This document shows positions 48,913-58,522 of a stretch of 64,000 nt of DNA, in pieces. Position numbers and translations under genes: made by a program. A model generated the notes under the pieces. That model saw only the letters and a list, made by a program, of their open reading frames with translations, did not search any database and was not told where the DNA came from. Origin of the DNA: Brevibacterium permense (lineage in GTDB: Bacteria; Actinomycetota; Actinomycetes; Actinomycetales; Brevibacteriaceae); NCBI RefSeq assembly GCF_025506275.1, contig NZ_QYCP01000091.1, forward strand, positions 62,001-126,000, written 5' to 3'. The stretch's first letter is position 1. Each line of letters starts with the position of its first letter.

Positions 48913-49833
48913 TCAGTCCTGCGCCCGGACCGGCGGGACCTCGAGTGCTGCGTACATGGCCGCCGTGACCCGCGCGGTCAGGTCGTCTGCTGCCGGCAGG
49001 GTCTTCGACGTCGGCATGGTCTCCGTCGCGGTTGGGTCGTCGGCCCTGGCTGCGGCGAGGAACATCTCGAACTGGGCGACGGCCTGTTCGACGAGCATGG
49101 CGGTTCCCGCGACGGGGCGCAGACCATGTGCGGCTGCCGCGGCGAGGAAGGTCGAATCGGCGGCGTAGGCGACGTCGAGGGCGATCGCGCCGGGGGCGAA
49201 GGAGTCATCCCAGATCGGGTCGGGCGCCGCCTCGGCGGGCAGCGTCGAGATGACTATCGACGATGGACCGATCCGAGTCAGGTCGTCCACCGAGGCGGTC
49301 AGACCGATCCGCTCGGCCAGGTCGAGAACCCGGCGGGCACGGTCCGGGCTGCGGACGCGGAAGTCCACGTGTGTGATCCCGAGATCGCGGCAGGCCACGA
49401 GCGCCGAGGCGGCCGTGGCTCCGGCGCCGAGGATCGTCGCCCGACCGTCTCCTGCACCTCCGGCCGCGGCCGGTCCTGATTCCTTGTGCGGGGCGATGGC
49501 ACGCACGATGCCCTCGACGTCGGTGTTCGCCACCTGAACGTCTCCGCGGTGGCGCACAATCGTATTGCCGGCGGCCGTCAGTGCCGCCGTCTCGTCGAGG
49601 TTCCACCCGCGTTCGGCGGCGAGTGTGACGAGCCGGTCCTTCAACGGCATCGTCAGTGAGAAGCCGGTGTGATCGGTGTGGGAGTCGAGGAATCCCTCGA
49701 GCTCGTCGGCTCCGAGTTCGTACCGGGAGTACTCACTGGAGTCCAGGTTCAGCGCAACGAAGGCGGCGCGGTGGAGCAGCGGGGATTTCGAGTGTGCGAT
49801 CGGCGAACCGAGCACTGCGGCAAGTATCCTCAC
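48913..49833 (-). CDS. aroE: Shikimate dehydrogenase
   Basis: Reduces 3-dehydroshikimate to shikimate with NADPH. GSPIAHSKSPLLHRAAF binds shikimate, FSLTMPLKD holds the catalytic Lys, NTDVEGIV the Asp, and ILGAGATAASALVACRDLG is the nucleotide loop. The canonical NVTxPxK is FSLTMPLK here. 306 residues, slightly long with a C-terminal extension. GTG start, 3 nt after mltG. Confidence 0.93.
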   Translation of the reverse strand: MRILAAVLGSPIAHSKSPLLHRAAFVALNLDSSEYSRYELGADELEGFLDSHTDHTGFSLTMPLKDRLVTLAAERGWNLDETAALTAAGNTIVRHRGDVQVANTDVEGIVRAIAPHKESGPAAAGGAGDGRATILGAGATAASALVACRDLGITHVDFRVRSPDRARRVLDLAERIGLTASVDDLTRIGPSSIVISTLPAEAAPDPIWDDSFAPGAIALDVAYAADSTFLAAAAAHGLRPVAGTAMLVEQAVAQFEMFLAAARADDPTATETMPTSKTLPAADDLTARVTAAMYAALEVPPVRAQD

Positions 49834-49836
49834 CGG

Positions 49837-50973
49837 CTATCCGTCGTCCTTGCTGTGTTCGCGCAGCCACTTGCGATAGATCTCGACGTTCTTCTTGTGG
49901 TCCTCGTAGTTGTCGGCGAACTTGGTCTCCCCCGTGTCCGGGTTCGTCGCGACGAAGAACTGCCAATCACCGTCGGCGGGTTCGAGCGCGGCTTCGACGG
50001 CGCCCTTGCTCGGCGAGTTGATGGGCCCGGGAGGCAGACCCTTCTTCTTGTAGGTGTTGTACGGCGAGTCGGACTGGCGTTCCTTCTTCGTCGTCGTCAG
50101 GTCGGAGCGGGCACCGTGGATATAGGCCACGGTCGCATCCGATTGGAGCAGTCCCCCGGTCTGCGATTTGTCGGAGATGCGGTTGAGGAAGGACCTTGCC
50201 ACCTTCGCGCGCACCTCGGGGTCTCCCGGGGATTCCTTTTCCACGAGGCTGGCCAGAGTGAGGATGCGGTTGGCGTCCTTGCTCTCGATTCCCAGTTCGT
50301 CGAGTTCGGTCTCGGTCTTGTCGACCATCTCCTGGACGATGTCCTCGGCGGTCTTCTGCTTGTTCAGTTCGTACGTCGCCGGGTACAGATAGCCTTCGAG
50401 GCTCGGTGCTTCGATCTCGAGTCCGTAGTCCTTCGGGGTCTTATCGTCGATGGCTTTGTCGACCTCGTCGGCGTTCATCCCCGATTCGATCATGATCGCC
50501 TTGATCTCTTCAACTTGTTTGCCTTCGGCGACCGTGATCTTCGGCGGGGCGATGGGGTTGATGAGCGCTTCGACCGCGGCCTTCGAGCTCATCTTCTCCC
50601 GCATCGTCCAGGTTCCGGCCTGGATGGTCGCCTCACGGCGTTCGATCTCGTCGAGGAAGGGCTCGGAGTTCATGATCACTCCGGCTTCGACGAGCTGGTT
50701 GGCCACGGTGCGGGCCGAGGAGCCGGGAGCGATCTCGATCGAGACCTCGTTCGTGCCCTGACCCTCGTAGTCGCCCTTCGGCCCGAACAGGTCGTCGAGG
50801 ACTCCCCCGGCCGCGCGCACACCGAAGAATCCCCCGATGCCGAAGACGAGGATGCAGATGATCACGATCGTCGTCGTCCGTCGCCGACGCATCATTCTGC
50901 GCCGCTTCTTCGCGCGGATCTCTGCGCGGGACAGTCCTTCGTCGGTCGAGAACTCTTCGGTGATCGGGCTCAT
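49837..50973 (-). CDS. mltG: Endolytic transglycosylase MltG
   Basis: Cuts nascent peptidoglycan strands at the membrane and sets glycan length. A basic cytoplasmic N-terminus and one membrane helix (about 35-52) are followed by a LysM-like part and the YceG catalytic domain. LEGYLYPATYEL, LASLVEKES (catalytic Glu at about 245) and SPYNTYKKKGLPPGPINSP are all present. 378 residues. ATG overlaps the ruvX stop codon (ATGA). Confidence 0.95.
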   Translation of the reverse strand: MSPITEEFSTDEGLSRAEIRAKKRRRMMRRRRTTTIVIICILVFGIGGFFGVRAAGGVLDDLFGPKGDYEGQGTNEVSIEIAPGSSARTVANQLVEAGVIMNSEPFLDEIERREATIQAGTWTMREKMSSKAAVEALINPIAPPKITVAEGKQVEEIKAIMIESGMNADEVDKAIDDKTPKDYGLEIEAPSLEGYLYPATYELNKQKTAEDIVQEMVDKTETELDELGIESKDANRILTLASLVEKESPGDPEVRAKVARSFLNRISDKSQTGGLLQSDATVAYIHGARSDLTTTKKERQSDSPYNTYKKKGLPPGPINSPSKGAVEAALEPADGDWQFFVATNPDTGETKFADNYEDHKKNVEIYRKWLREHSKDDG

Positions 50974-51446
50974 ACGTCGTTCTCCTCGTCGGGCATCTCA
51001 CGGCCGGCGGGGACACCGGTGTTGTGTTCGAGCTCGAGGGCGTTCTGGAGGATGATCACGGCGGCTTGGGCATCGACGATCTCGCGTCGCTGGCGTGACG
51101 ATTTCCCGGCTGCGGCGAGAGCCTGGTGGGCCTCGACGGTGGTGAAGCGTTCGTCGACGAGGCGAACAGACGTGCCGGTGGCCGCGGCGATCCGGCGGGC
51201 GAATTCCAACGCCGAGGTGGCTGCGGCCCGGGCGGCGCCGTCAAGGGACTTCGGGTCCCCCACCAGGAGTTCGATGGGTTCGTATTCGTCGACGATGTCG
51301 CGCAGCTGCCGCAGCGCCGCCGGTTCGTCCACTCGACGAACGACGGTGAGCGGAGTGGCCAGAATCCCGTCGGGGTCGCTGGAGGCGACACCGATCCGCA
51401 CGGAACCGATGTCGAGACCCAGCCGGCGACCTCGGCGGAAACTCAC
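50970..51446 (-). CDS. ruvX: Holliday junction resolvase-like protein RuvX (YqgF)
   Basis: RNase H-fold protein involved in pre-16S rRNA processing and possibly junction resolution. The opening RRLGLDIGSVRIGVASSDPDG has the first catalytic Asp, LLVGDPKSLDG the middle block, and RLVDERFTTVEAHQAL plus DAQAAVIILQ the remaining acidic residues. 158 residues. GTG at 51446 overlaps the alaS stop (GTGA). Confidence 0.95.
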   Translation of the reverse strand: MSFRRGRRLGLDIGSVRIGVASSDPDGILATPLTVVRRVDEPAALRQLRDIVDEYEPIELLVGDPKSLDGAARAAATSALEFARRIAAATGTSVRLVDERFTTVEAHQALAAAGKSSRQRREIVDAQAAVIILQNALELEHNTGVPAGREMPDEENDV

Positions 51447-54097
51447 TGGATGGCTGCCTTGACCGCCGCGATGGCTGACGGGATCGCCGCGGGATTGCTG
51501 CCGCCGCCTTGGGCGAGGTCGGGCTTGCCCCCGCCTCCACCACCGAGTTTGCCGCAGGCCAGCGACACGAGCTTCCCTGCCTGCAGACCGGCGGCACGGG
51601 CCGCCTCGGTGGTGGCGATGACGACGACCGGCTTTCCGCTGCTGACTCCGATGCCGAAGATCACCGCCTGACGATCGGCGACCCGGTTGCGCAGGTCGGT
51701 GACCAGTGTGCGGATGTCTCCGGCATTGGCGATGTCGCCGAGTTCGGCGTGCACGAACAGCGTCTGGCCCACGGTCTGCGCCTCATCGAGGAACTTCCCG
51801 GCCGAGGCGAGCAGCTGCTGGGCGTTGAGTCGGGCGATCTCCTTCTCAGCGTCCTTGAGCCGGCTCATCAGGTCGGACACGCGTGAAGTGACATCGGTGC
51901 CGGGGACCTTGAGCATCTCCGAGAGCGAGGACACGATGGTCCGCTCGGCGGCCAGGGACCGGAAGGCGTCCATGCCGACCGCGGCTTCGATACGTCGGAC
52001 TCCGGAGCCGACGGAGGCTTCGGAGAGCACGGAGATCGGGCCGACCTCCGCGGAGGCTCCGACGTGGGTGCCGCCGCAGAGCTCTCGGGAGAAGGGCCCG
52101 CCGATGTCGACGACGCGCACGACATTCGGGTACTTCTCGCCGAAGAGCGCCATGGCACCGGACTTCTTTGCGTCGTCGAAGGACATGTACTCGGTGCCGA
52201 CTTCGTAGTTCGAGCGCACCGCGAGGTTCGCGACCTCTTCGATCTCGGCGCGCATCTGGATGCTCGGGGCTTCGGGGAACGAGTAGTCGAAGCGCATGTA
52301 TCCGGGCTGATTGAGCGAACCGGCCTGCACAGCGTGGCTGCCGAGGATCTCGCGCAGCGCGGCGTGGACGAGGTGAGTGGCGGTGTGGGCCTGTGCTCCT
52401 TGGAACCGGTGGTCGTGGTCGACGGCGGCGAGTACCTCGTCGCCGACGCGCAGCTCTCCGTCGATGACCTCGACCCGGTGGGCGGGCAGTCCCTTGACCG
52501 GATTCTGCACGTCGCTGACCCGGGCGGTGAAGCCATGGCCGGAGATGAGGCCGACGTCGGCGCGCTGACCGCCGGATTCGGCGTAGAACGGGGTCAGGTC
52601 GAGGACGACGTCGCCGCTCTGACCGGCGGTGAGCACCTCGGCGGCGACCCCATCGACGACGATTCCTCGCACGCGGGAGTCGGACTCGAGTCGGTCATAG
52701 CCGACGAATTCACTGGCACCTTCGTCGAGCAGCGCCGAATAGGCGGACAGGTCGGTGTGGCCGCCGCCCTTCTTCGCTTTTGCATCGGCCTTGGCGCGGG
52801 TGCGCTGTTCGCTCATCAGCTCACGGAACCCGGCCTCGTCGACGCTCAGTCCGGCTTCGGAGGCCATCTCGAGAGTGAGGTCGATGGGGAATCCGTGGGT
52901 GTCGTGGAGGGCGAAGGCGATGTCTCCGCTGATGGTCTTGTCCGCGCCGTCGAGTGACTTCGCGGCATTGGCGAACAGCTGAGTGCCGGATTCGAGGGTG
53001 CGCAGGAACGCCTTCTCCTCGGCGTAGGCGACCCGGGAGATGCGATCGAAGTCGGTTTCGAGTTCCGGGTAGGACAGCTTCATGGCCTGCATGGAGACGG
53101 GCAGCAGCTCGGGCAGGACTTCCTTCTTGACTCCGAGCAGACGCATGGCACGCACGGCACGGCGGAGAAGGCGGCGGAGGATGTAGCCGCGGCCTTCGTT
53201 GCCGGGGCGGACCCCGTCGCCGATGATGATCAGGGCCGAACGGACATGATCGGCGACGACGCGCAGCTGCACATCGGCGTGTTCGTCCTCTCCGTAGGTC
53301 CGACCGGCCAGACGGCTGGCGGCCTCGATGACAGGGAAGACCTCGTCGATCTCGTACATGTTCTCCACGCCCTGGAGCAGGAAGGCGACACGTTCGAGTC
53401 CCATGCCGGTATCGATGTTCTTCGCCGGCAGCTCGCCGGCCACGTCGAAGTCGACCTTCGAACGAACCTCGGAGAGTTCGAACTCCATGAACACGAGGTT
53501 CCAGATCTCGATATAGCGGTCTTCGTCGGCCACGGGTCCGCCGTCGACGCCGTAGGCGGGGCCGCGGTCGAAGTAGATCTCCGAGCAGTAGCCGCCAGGG
53601 CCGGGCTGGCCGGTGTGCCAGTAGTTGTCCTCGTTGTCGCGCAGCTGGATGCGCTCACGGGGAACGGAGGTCTCCTCGAGCCACATGTCGATGGTTTCGA
53701 GATCGTCCTCGTGCACTGTCGCCCACAGCAGGTCCGGGTCGAAGCCGAGGCCGCCCTCGGCGACGGGAGTCGTCAGCAGTCCCCAGGCGAACTTGATGGC
53801 ATCGCGCTTGAAGTAGTCGCCGAAGGAGAAGTTGCCGTTCATCTGGAAGAAGGTGCCGTGGCGGGTCGTCTTGCCGACCTCTTCGATGTCTCCGGTGCGC
53901 ACGCATTTCTGGACGCTGGTGGCACGGTTGTACGGGGCCGGCTCCCGGCCGGTGAGGTAGGGAATGAACTGGACCATTCCCGCAATGTTGAACAGGATGG
54001 ACGGATCGGAGCTGATCACCGACGCCGAGGGGACCACGGTGTGCCCGTTCGCTTCGAAGTAGTCCAACCAGCGTTTTTTGATCTCTGCCGTCTTCAA
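51443..54097 (-). CDS. alaS: Alanyl-tRNA synthetase
   Basis: Charges tRNA-Ala and edits mischarged Ser and Gly. The class II domain opens KTAEIKKRWLDYFEANGHTVVPS; GTFFQMNGNFSFGDYFKRDAI is the motif 2 region (given in part). The editing domain has HTATHLVHAAL (HxxxH) and CGGTHV, and a C-terminal C-Ala domain with a glycine-rich hinge (GGGGGGKPD). TTG at 54097 gives 884 residues, matches the family N-terminus, and has AAAGG 7 nt upstream. Longer in-frame starts lack similarity. Confidence 0.95.
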   Translation of the reverse strand: MKTAEIKKRWLDYFEANGHTVVPSASVISSDPSILFNIAGMVQFIPYLTGREPAPYNRATSVQKCVRTGDIEEVGKTTRHGTFFQMNGNFSFGDYFKRDAIKFAWGLLTTPVAEGGLGFDPDLLWATVHEDDLETIDMWLEETSVPRERIQLRDNEDNYWHTGQPGPGGYCSEIYFDRGPAYGVDGGPVADEDRYIEIWNLVFMEFELSEVRSKVDFDVAGELPAKNIDTGMGLERVAFLLQGVENMYEIDEVFPVIEAASRLAGRTYGEDEHADVQLRVVADHVRSALIIIGDGVRPGNEGRGYILRRLLRRAVRAMRLLGVKKEVLPELLPVSMQAMKLSYPELETDFDRISRVAYAEEKAFLRTLESGTQLFANAAKSLDGADKTISGDIAFALHDTHGFPIDLTLEMASEAGLSVDEAGFRELMSEQRTRAKADAKAKKGGGHTDLSAYSALLDEGASEFVGYDRLESDSRVRGIVVDGVAAEVLTAGQSGDVVLDLTPFYAESGGQRADVGLISGHGFTARVSDVQNPVKGLPAHRVEVIDGELRVGDEVLAAVDHDHRFQGAQAHTATHLVHAALREILGSHAVQAGSLNQPGYMRFDYSFPEAPSIQMRAEIEEVANLAVRSNYEVGTEYMSFDDAKKSGAMALFGEKYPNVVRVVDIGGPFSRELCGGTHVGASAEVGPISVLSEASVGSGVRRIEAAVGMDAFRSLAAERTIVSSLSEMLKVPGTDVTSRVSDLMSRLKDAEKEIARLNAQQLLASAGKFLDEAQTVGQTLFVHAELGDIANAGDIRTLVTDLRNRVADRQAVIFGIGVSSGKPVVVIATTEAARAAGLQAGKLVSLACGKLGGGGGGKPDLAQGGGSNPAAIPSAIAAVKAAIQ

Positions 54098-54481
54098 TCC
54101 AAGGCCTTTCAGATATTGCCTGTGCTCCGCCGGGCGGATGAGCCCGGCGCGACACTTACTCGTGCGTACCCGCACTTAACAGGGACCAGTTTAATGGCTC
54201 CGCCGCAATATGCGATGTGGCGCGGCGTGCCGGGGAGTTCGATCCCGGAGTCGGCCGCGCTTGCGCCTCCCGGCAGACCGCTCCCGTGTCGGCAAGTCAT
54301 TCCCGGTCCTGTCCGGCGGTTCGGCACACCTCTCTCTGAAATGCCCAGGGAGGAAAGTGGTCATTTCAGAGGAGGATGTGACAACACAGCCTTCGCCGCG
54401 GCTGGTGCGATGCGCCGCCGGCGTGCTTGAGGTCGCTGCACGACTGCCCAGTGCGAAGGCACACTCGCCAGGGTGAATGCA
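54098..54481. other. Intergenic region between rpsD and alaS
   Basis: No credible gene on either strand; the open frames here have no family resemblance and poor starts. It holds the alaS upstream region with a hairpin at 54128-54149. A 13-bp direct repeat TGCACGACTGCCC is at 54437-54449 and 54478-54490, the second copy merging with the rpsD terminator. No T-box motif or transposon end was seen. Confidence 0.6.
54128..54149 (-). promoter_or_regulatory. Hairpin in the alaS 5' leader
   Basis: Perfect 8-bp stem CGCCGGGC/GCCCGGCG with a 6-nt loop ends about 20 nt before the alaS Shine-Dalgarno. It might affect ribosome access or mRNA stability. There is no T-box signature, so tRNA-Ala sensing is not supported. 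Confidence 0.4.
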
Positions 54482-54515
54482 CGACTGCCCGGAACCGTGC
54501 GGTCCCGGGCAGTCG
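54482..54515 (-). terminator. Terminator of rpsD
   Basis: CGACTGCCCGG pairs with CCGGGCAGTCG over 11 bp, extended inward by ACCG/CGGT. It begins about 30 nt after the rpsD stop codon. The minus strand continues TGCATTC without a long T-tract. Confidence 0.75.
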
Positions 54516-54544
54516 CCGTGGCGCGATGCGCTGTGTTCAGCGGA

Positions 54545-55171
54545 TCAGCGCGAGTAGAACTCGACGACGAGCTGAACGTCACAGGTGATCGGGACCTCTT
54601 CGCGCTTCGGGGTGCGCAGCAGAGTTGCCTGCAGGCCCTCGAGGTTCACGTTGAGGTATCCCGGCGTCGCGGGCAGAACGTCCTTGTGACCACCGGCGGC
54701 GGCGACCTGGAACGGATCCATCGAAGCCGAACGCTCGTGCACCTGGATGGTCTGGCCTTCCTTCACGCGGAAGGAGGGACGGTCCACGCGCTGTCCGTCG
54801 ACCGTGATGTGACGGTGGACGACGAACTGACGGGCCTGGGCCATGGTGCGGGCGAAGCCCGAACGCAGGACGAGGGCGTCGAGACGCGATTCGAGGAGCT
54901 CGACCATGGTCTCACCGGTCAGACCGGGCAGACGGTTGGCTTCCTTGTAGGTCTTGAGCATCTGGGCCTCACGGATGCCGTACTGCGCGCGCAGACGCTG
55001 CTTCTCCTTGAGGCGGACCGAGTAGTCGCTGTCGTTGCGACGACGGGCGCGACCGTGCTCACCTGGAGGGTACGGGCGACGCTCGAAGTACTTCTCGGCC
55101 TTGGGTGTCAGAGCAATGCCGAGGGCGCGCGAGAGGCGCGTCATGCGGCGATTACGTGCTGGTGCTGGCAC
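54545..55171 (-). CDS. rpsD: 30S ribosomal protein S4
   Basis: Primary 16S rRNA-binding protein. 208 residues: RLSRALGIALTPKAEKYFERRPYPPGEHGR at the start (given in part), then the S4 RNA-binding fold LESRLDALVLRSGFARTMAQARQFV with VHRHITVDGQRVDRPSF. GTG at 55171 is selected because AAAGG lies 7 nt upstream and PAPARNRR fits the family; a TTG 18 nt earlier is possible. It is a lone gene here, away from the rpoA/rpsK cluster, with its own promoter, long leader and terminator. Confidence 0.96.
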   Translation of the reverse strand: MPAPARNRRMTRLSRALGIALTPKAEKYFERRPYPPGEHGRARRRNDSDYSVRLKEKQRLRAQYGIREAQMLKTYKEANRLPGLTGETMVELLESRLDALVLRSGFARTMAQARQFVVHRHITVDGQRVDRPSFRVKEGQTIQVHERSASMDPFQVAAAGGHKDVLPATPGYLNVNLEGLQATLLRTPKREEVPITCDVQLVVEFYSR

Positions 55172-55353
55172 TGTATTACCTTTCATCAATGTGTTCTGTC
55201 ACGAAGGGCCTCTGCGGTTCTCGCCCCGAACGCGACTGTTGTTTCCCCGGATGGGAAAGAGGGATTGAGCGTCGAGATCCGCTCGCACCGACCGCCTTTA
55301 GGGTGCAGGCACAACAGCTGTCCATCTTAGCGGGTGCACACCGCCCGTCGCAA
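55172..55353 (-). promoter_or_regulatory. rpsD promoter and long 5' leader
   Basis: TTGCGA (55348-55353) and TAAGAT (55324-55329) on the minus strand are 18 nt apart, the best promoter in the window. The leader of about 145 nt has a long-range 7-bp pairing CTGTTGT (55311-55317) with ACAACAG (55236-55242) and a smaller GAGCG/CGCTC stem inside. S4 is known to control its own mRNA in E. coli and Bacillus, so an autoregulatory leader is plausible, though unproven here. Confidence 0.6.
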
Positions 55354-55463
55354 AGCCGATCGGCGGCCTCGCCGCTGTGATCTTGCCGACTGAGGCGAAC
55401 CGTCCGCCCTTGCCGGCCGACCGATCCGCCAGCACCGCTGTTGTCACTGCCGGCCGCCCGCTG

Positions 55464-57053
55464 TCACTTCCGACAGCCGTCTTCGTGGCTGTCGATGGCG
55501 GCATCGGCCACGGCCGCTCCGGACCCGCTGTAGATATTGATCACCGCGTGGACCCCGGCACGGGCGAAGTGCTCGGCCTGATCGGGGCGTTGGACGACCG
55601 CGGCGATGGTCCCGGGGAAGCCGGCAATGCGCAGCTGTTCGAGAGCGAAGGTGTTCGAGTCGTGCAGCGCCATGGCGAGAACGACGGTGCGGGCGCTGCC
55701 GCCGACGACGAGACGGTGCCAGAATTCGTGGTCGGTGGCGTCGCCTTCGAGCACTGTGAACTCGTCGGCGTGCAGTGCTTCGATGACTGTGTGGTCGTTG
55801 TCGATGCCGATGACGCTGCGGTCGCCGCGTTCGACGAAGCGCTCGTAGGCTCCGCGACCGATGCGGCCCATGCCGAGGACGACGACTTCCGCATCTCCGG
55901 TGTCGAGCGGCCGATCGTTGGCCCGCAGCCGGCTTTCGTTCTCGTCAGGCAGGATCGCGTCGAGCTTCGCGACGATCTGAAGGCTGTAGGCGTTCGCCAG
56001 GGAGGAGCAGATCATCCCCAGTGCCACGGCGAGGGCGGTGATGGTCAGCCAGTTGTCCCGGAAGAGACCATTGTCGACTCCGACTGCGACGACGATGAGC
56101 GCGAATTCGGAGAAGTTGCTCAGGGCCAGGCTGGTGCGCACGCTGGTGCGGTTGCGCAGGCCGAAGAGTCGACCCATGAGGTAGAAGCTCGCGAAGTTGA
56201 ACGGCAGCAGGACGACGCACAGGGCCAGCGCCATGAGCAGATCCGACCAGGTGGGGACCGCTTGGAGTCCGATGACGACGAAGAACCCGACGAGGAAGAG
56301 CTCTTTGACGCTGAACAGCGACTTCGACAGCTCCACGGCTCGCGGATGGGTGGAGAAGAGAAGTCCGAGCACCAGGGCTCCGAGGTCGCCGTGAATGCCG
56401 ACTGATTCGAAGGCGACATAACCGGGCCCCAAGGCCATGACGACGCCGAAGAGGACGAGCAGCTCACCGCGTCCGACTCGGTCGAGGAGCCGTCGCAGCA
56501 CCCAGACCACGGGAACGATCAGGACGAGCGCGAACGCCCAGGGGCTCGGCGGCTCTTCGCCTGCGATCGTGATGAAGGCGACCGCGGCGAGGTCCTGGAG
56601 GACGAGGATCGCAATGGCGATCTGCCCGTAGTAGGCCCCGTCGTCGGAGCGGTCTTCGAGCACTTTGACTACGAGCACCGTGGAGGAGAACGAGAGGGCG
56701 AAGCCGAGCAGCGCCAAGGTGCCCAGTCCCCCGCCGACGCTGACGATGCCGATGGCTGCGGCAGCTCCGATCGTCCCGGCACCGAGGAGGACCACCGTGG
56801 TCATGTGCAGCGCAGCGGTGCCGTGGGCTTCGGGTTGGAGCAGGGAGCGCAGATCGAATTTCAGTCCGATCGTGAACAGCAGCAGGACGACTCCGATGTC
56901 CGATACCTGCTGCAGTCCCGCGAAGGCGGTGAAGCCGAAGACGTGCAGGAGGAATCCGGCCGCGAGGAATCCGACGAGCGGCGGGATGCGCAGTTCATGG
57001 GCGATGAGTCCCAGCGCCAGTGCGGCGGCGATCGTGATGACGATGTCTGCCAT
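55464..57053 (-). CDS. Cation:proton antiporter with RCK domain (Kef/CPA2 type)
   Basis: Probable K+ or Na+/H+ antiporter, 529 residues. About twelve membrane helices cover residues 1-375, with the CPA2 motif VLQDLAAVAF (Gln153, Asp154) and SFSSTVLVVKVLED. A cytosolic TrkA-N/RCK Rossmann domain (VVVLGMGRIGRGAYERF, from about 398) is linked and likely senses NAD(H) or nucleotides. It ends near residue 525 with no RCK-C domain. It lies between rarA and rpsD and seems monocistronic. Substrate ion not determinable. Confidence 0.88.
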   Translation of the reverse strand: MADIVITIAAALALGLIAHELRIPPLVGFLAAGFLLHVFGFTAFAGLQQVSDIGVVLLLFTIGLKFDLRSLLQPEAHGTAALHMTTVVLLGAGTIGAAAAIGIVSVGGGLGTLALLGFALSFSSTVLVVKVLEDRSDDGAYYGQIAIAILVLQDLAAVAFITIAGEEPPSPWAFALVLIVPVVWVLRRLLDRVGRGELLVLFGVVMALGPGYVAFESVGIHGDLGALVLGLLFSTHPRAVELSKSLFSVKELFLVGFFVVIGLQAVPTWSDLLMALALCVVLLPFNFASFYLMGRLFGLRNRTSVRTSLALSNFSEFALIVVAVGVDNGLFRDNWLTITALAVALGMICSSLANAYSLQIVAKLDAILPDENESRLRANDRPLDTGDAEVVVLGMGRIGRGAYERFVERGDRSVIGIDNDHTVIEALHADEFTVLEGDATDHEFWHRLVVGGSARTVVLAMALHDSNTFALEQLRIAGFPGTIAAVVQRPDQAEHFARAGVHAVINIYSGSGAAVADAAIDSHEDGCRK

Positions 57054-57118
57054 GCCGTCCTCCTCGATCAGCGCCGCCGGCGACGTCTCTGCCCCTCACC
57101 GCGTCTGCTCCAAAGCTA

Positions 57119-58522
57119 TCAGGGTCGCAGAAGCCGCCTGAGGTTCTCGAGCCTCTCAGCCATGCTGCGTTCCATTCCGTTGCCAGTCGGAGAGTAGTAG
57201 CGCTTGCCTCGCAGCGACTCCGGCAGGTACTCCTGATCGGCGACCCCGTGCGGATAGTCGTGCGAGTATTTGTAGCCCTCACCGTGGCCGAGCTCTTTGG
57301 CCCCCGGATAGTGGGCGTCGCGCAGATGCATCGGCACCTCTCCGGCGAGTCCGTTCTTCACATCGGCGATCGCGGCGTCCAGGGCGCGGTAGCTCGCGTT
57401 CGACTTCGGGGCCAGCGCGAGGTAGGTGACCGCCTCCGCGAGGGGGATCCGCCCTTCGGGCATGCCGATGTTCTGCACCGCGGTCGAGGCGGCCACGGCG
57501 ATCGGCAGCGCCTGCGGGTCGGCCATGCCGATGTCCTCGGCCGCAGAGATGACGACGCGACGGGCGATGAAGCGCGGGTCCTCACCGGCGACGATCATCC
57601 GCGCGAGATAGTGCAGAGCCGCGTCGACATCGGATCCGCGGATGGATTTGATGAACGCGGAGACCACGTCGTAGTGCTGGTCACCGTTCTTGTCGTAGCG
57701 CAGAACGGTTTCGCTGCTCGCCTCGGCGCAGGCCGATTCGGTGATCGCGATCGGTTCGTCGCCCTCCTCCTCCGACTGCGCGGCGGCGATTCCGGCGGCG
57801 GCTTCGAGGACGGTCAGTGAACGGCGGGCGTCGGCTCCGGCGATGCGGACGATGAAGTTCCGGGCCTCCTCGGTGAGGGTGAACTGACCAGCCAAGCCGC
57901 GATCGGATTCGACGGCACGATCGAGCAGATTGCCGACCGCCTCGTCGTCGAGCGGACGCAGCGTGAGCATGAGCGACCGCGACAGCAGGGGTGAGATGAC
58001 GGAGAACGACGGGTTCTCCGTGGTGGCGGCCACGAGCACGACGAGCCGGTTCTCCACCGCCGGCAGCAGGGCATCCTGCTGAGCTTTCGAGAACCGGTGG
58101 ATCTCGTCGAGGAAGAGAACGGTGGTCCGTCCGTACATCTCCCGTTCGCGGCGGGCGCTCTCGATCACCTGGCGCACGTCCTTGACGCCCGCGGTGATAG
58201 CGGAGAGCTCGACGAAGGTGCGGCCCGGGGCGTGGGAGATGACATGGGCCAGCGTGGTCTTTCCGACTCCGGGCGGACCCCACAGGATCACCGAGGAGGC
58301 TCCCGCCCGGTCTCCCCCGCTGGCTTCGACGAGTTGGTTGAGCGGGGACCCGGGGAAGGTCAGGTGCTCCTGGCCGACGACCTCGTCCAAGGTCCGGGGA
58401 CGCATCCGCACCGCAAGCGGGTCCAGGGCCCGGCCCGAGGAGGTCCCGGAGGAACCGGCGAAGCCCGGACCAGGGGAATCCTGGTCCGGGCCGTCGGAGA
58501 ACAGATTGGGTTCTTGGCTCAT
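57119..58522 (-). CDS. rarA: Replication-associated recombination protein A (RarA/MgsA)
   Basis: AAA+ ATPase of the clamp-loader group that acts at stalled forks. After a 35-residue disordered start come [14 protein letters not shown], Walker [10 protein letters not shown] at 82-90, Walker [11 protein letters not shown] at 135-144, sensor [11 protein letters not shown], and the C-terminal tetramerisation domain ([38 protein letters not shown]). 467 residues. The ATG shares one nucleotide with the aspS stop (TGATG). Confidence 0.95.
   Translation of the reverse strand: MSQEPNLFSDGPDQDSPGPGFAGSSGTSSGRALDPLAVRMRPRTLDEVVGQEHLTFPGSPLNQLVEASGGDRAGASSVILWGPPGVGKTTLAHVISHAPGRTFVELSAITAGVKDVRQVIESARREREMYGRTTVLFLDEIHRFSKAQQDALLPAVENRLVVLVAATTENPSFSVISPLLSRSLMLTLRPLDDEAVGNLLDRAVESDRGLAGQFTLTEEARNFIVRIAGADARRSLTVLEAAAGIAAAQSEEEGDEPIAITESACAEASSETVLRYDKNGDQHYDVVSAFIKSIRGSDVDAALHYLARMIVAGEDPRFIARRVVISAAEDIGMADPQALPIAVAASTAVQNIGMPEGRIPLAEAVTYLALAPKSNASYRALDAAIADVKNGLAGEVPMHLRDAHYPGAKELGHGEGYKYSHDYPHGVADQEYLPESLRGKRYYSPTGNGMERSMAERLENLRRLLRP

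Noticed and set aside
54437-54490. 13-bp direct repeat as a mobile-element target duplication or att site
   Set aside because: The 28 nt between the copies holds nothing, the second copy is part of the rpsD terminator stem, and no integrase or transposase is nearby.
54098-54541. T-box riboswitch for alaS
   Set aside because: No T-box sequence (AGGGUGGNACCGCG type) or specifier loop could be found; only a simple hairpin is present.
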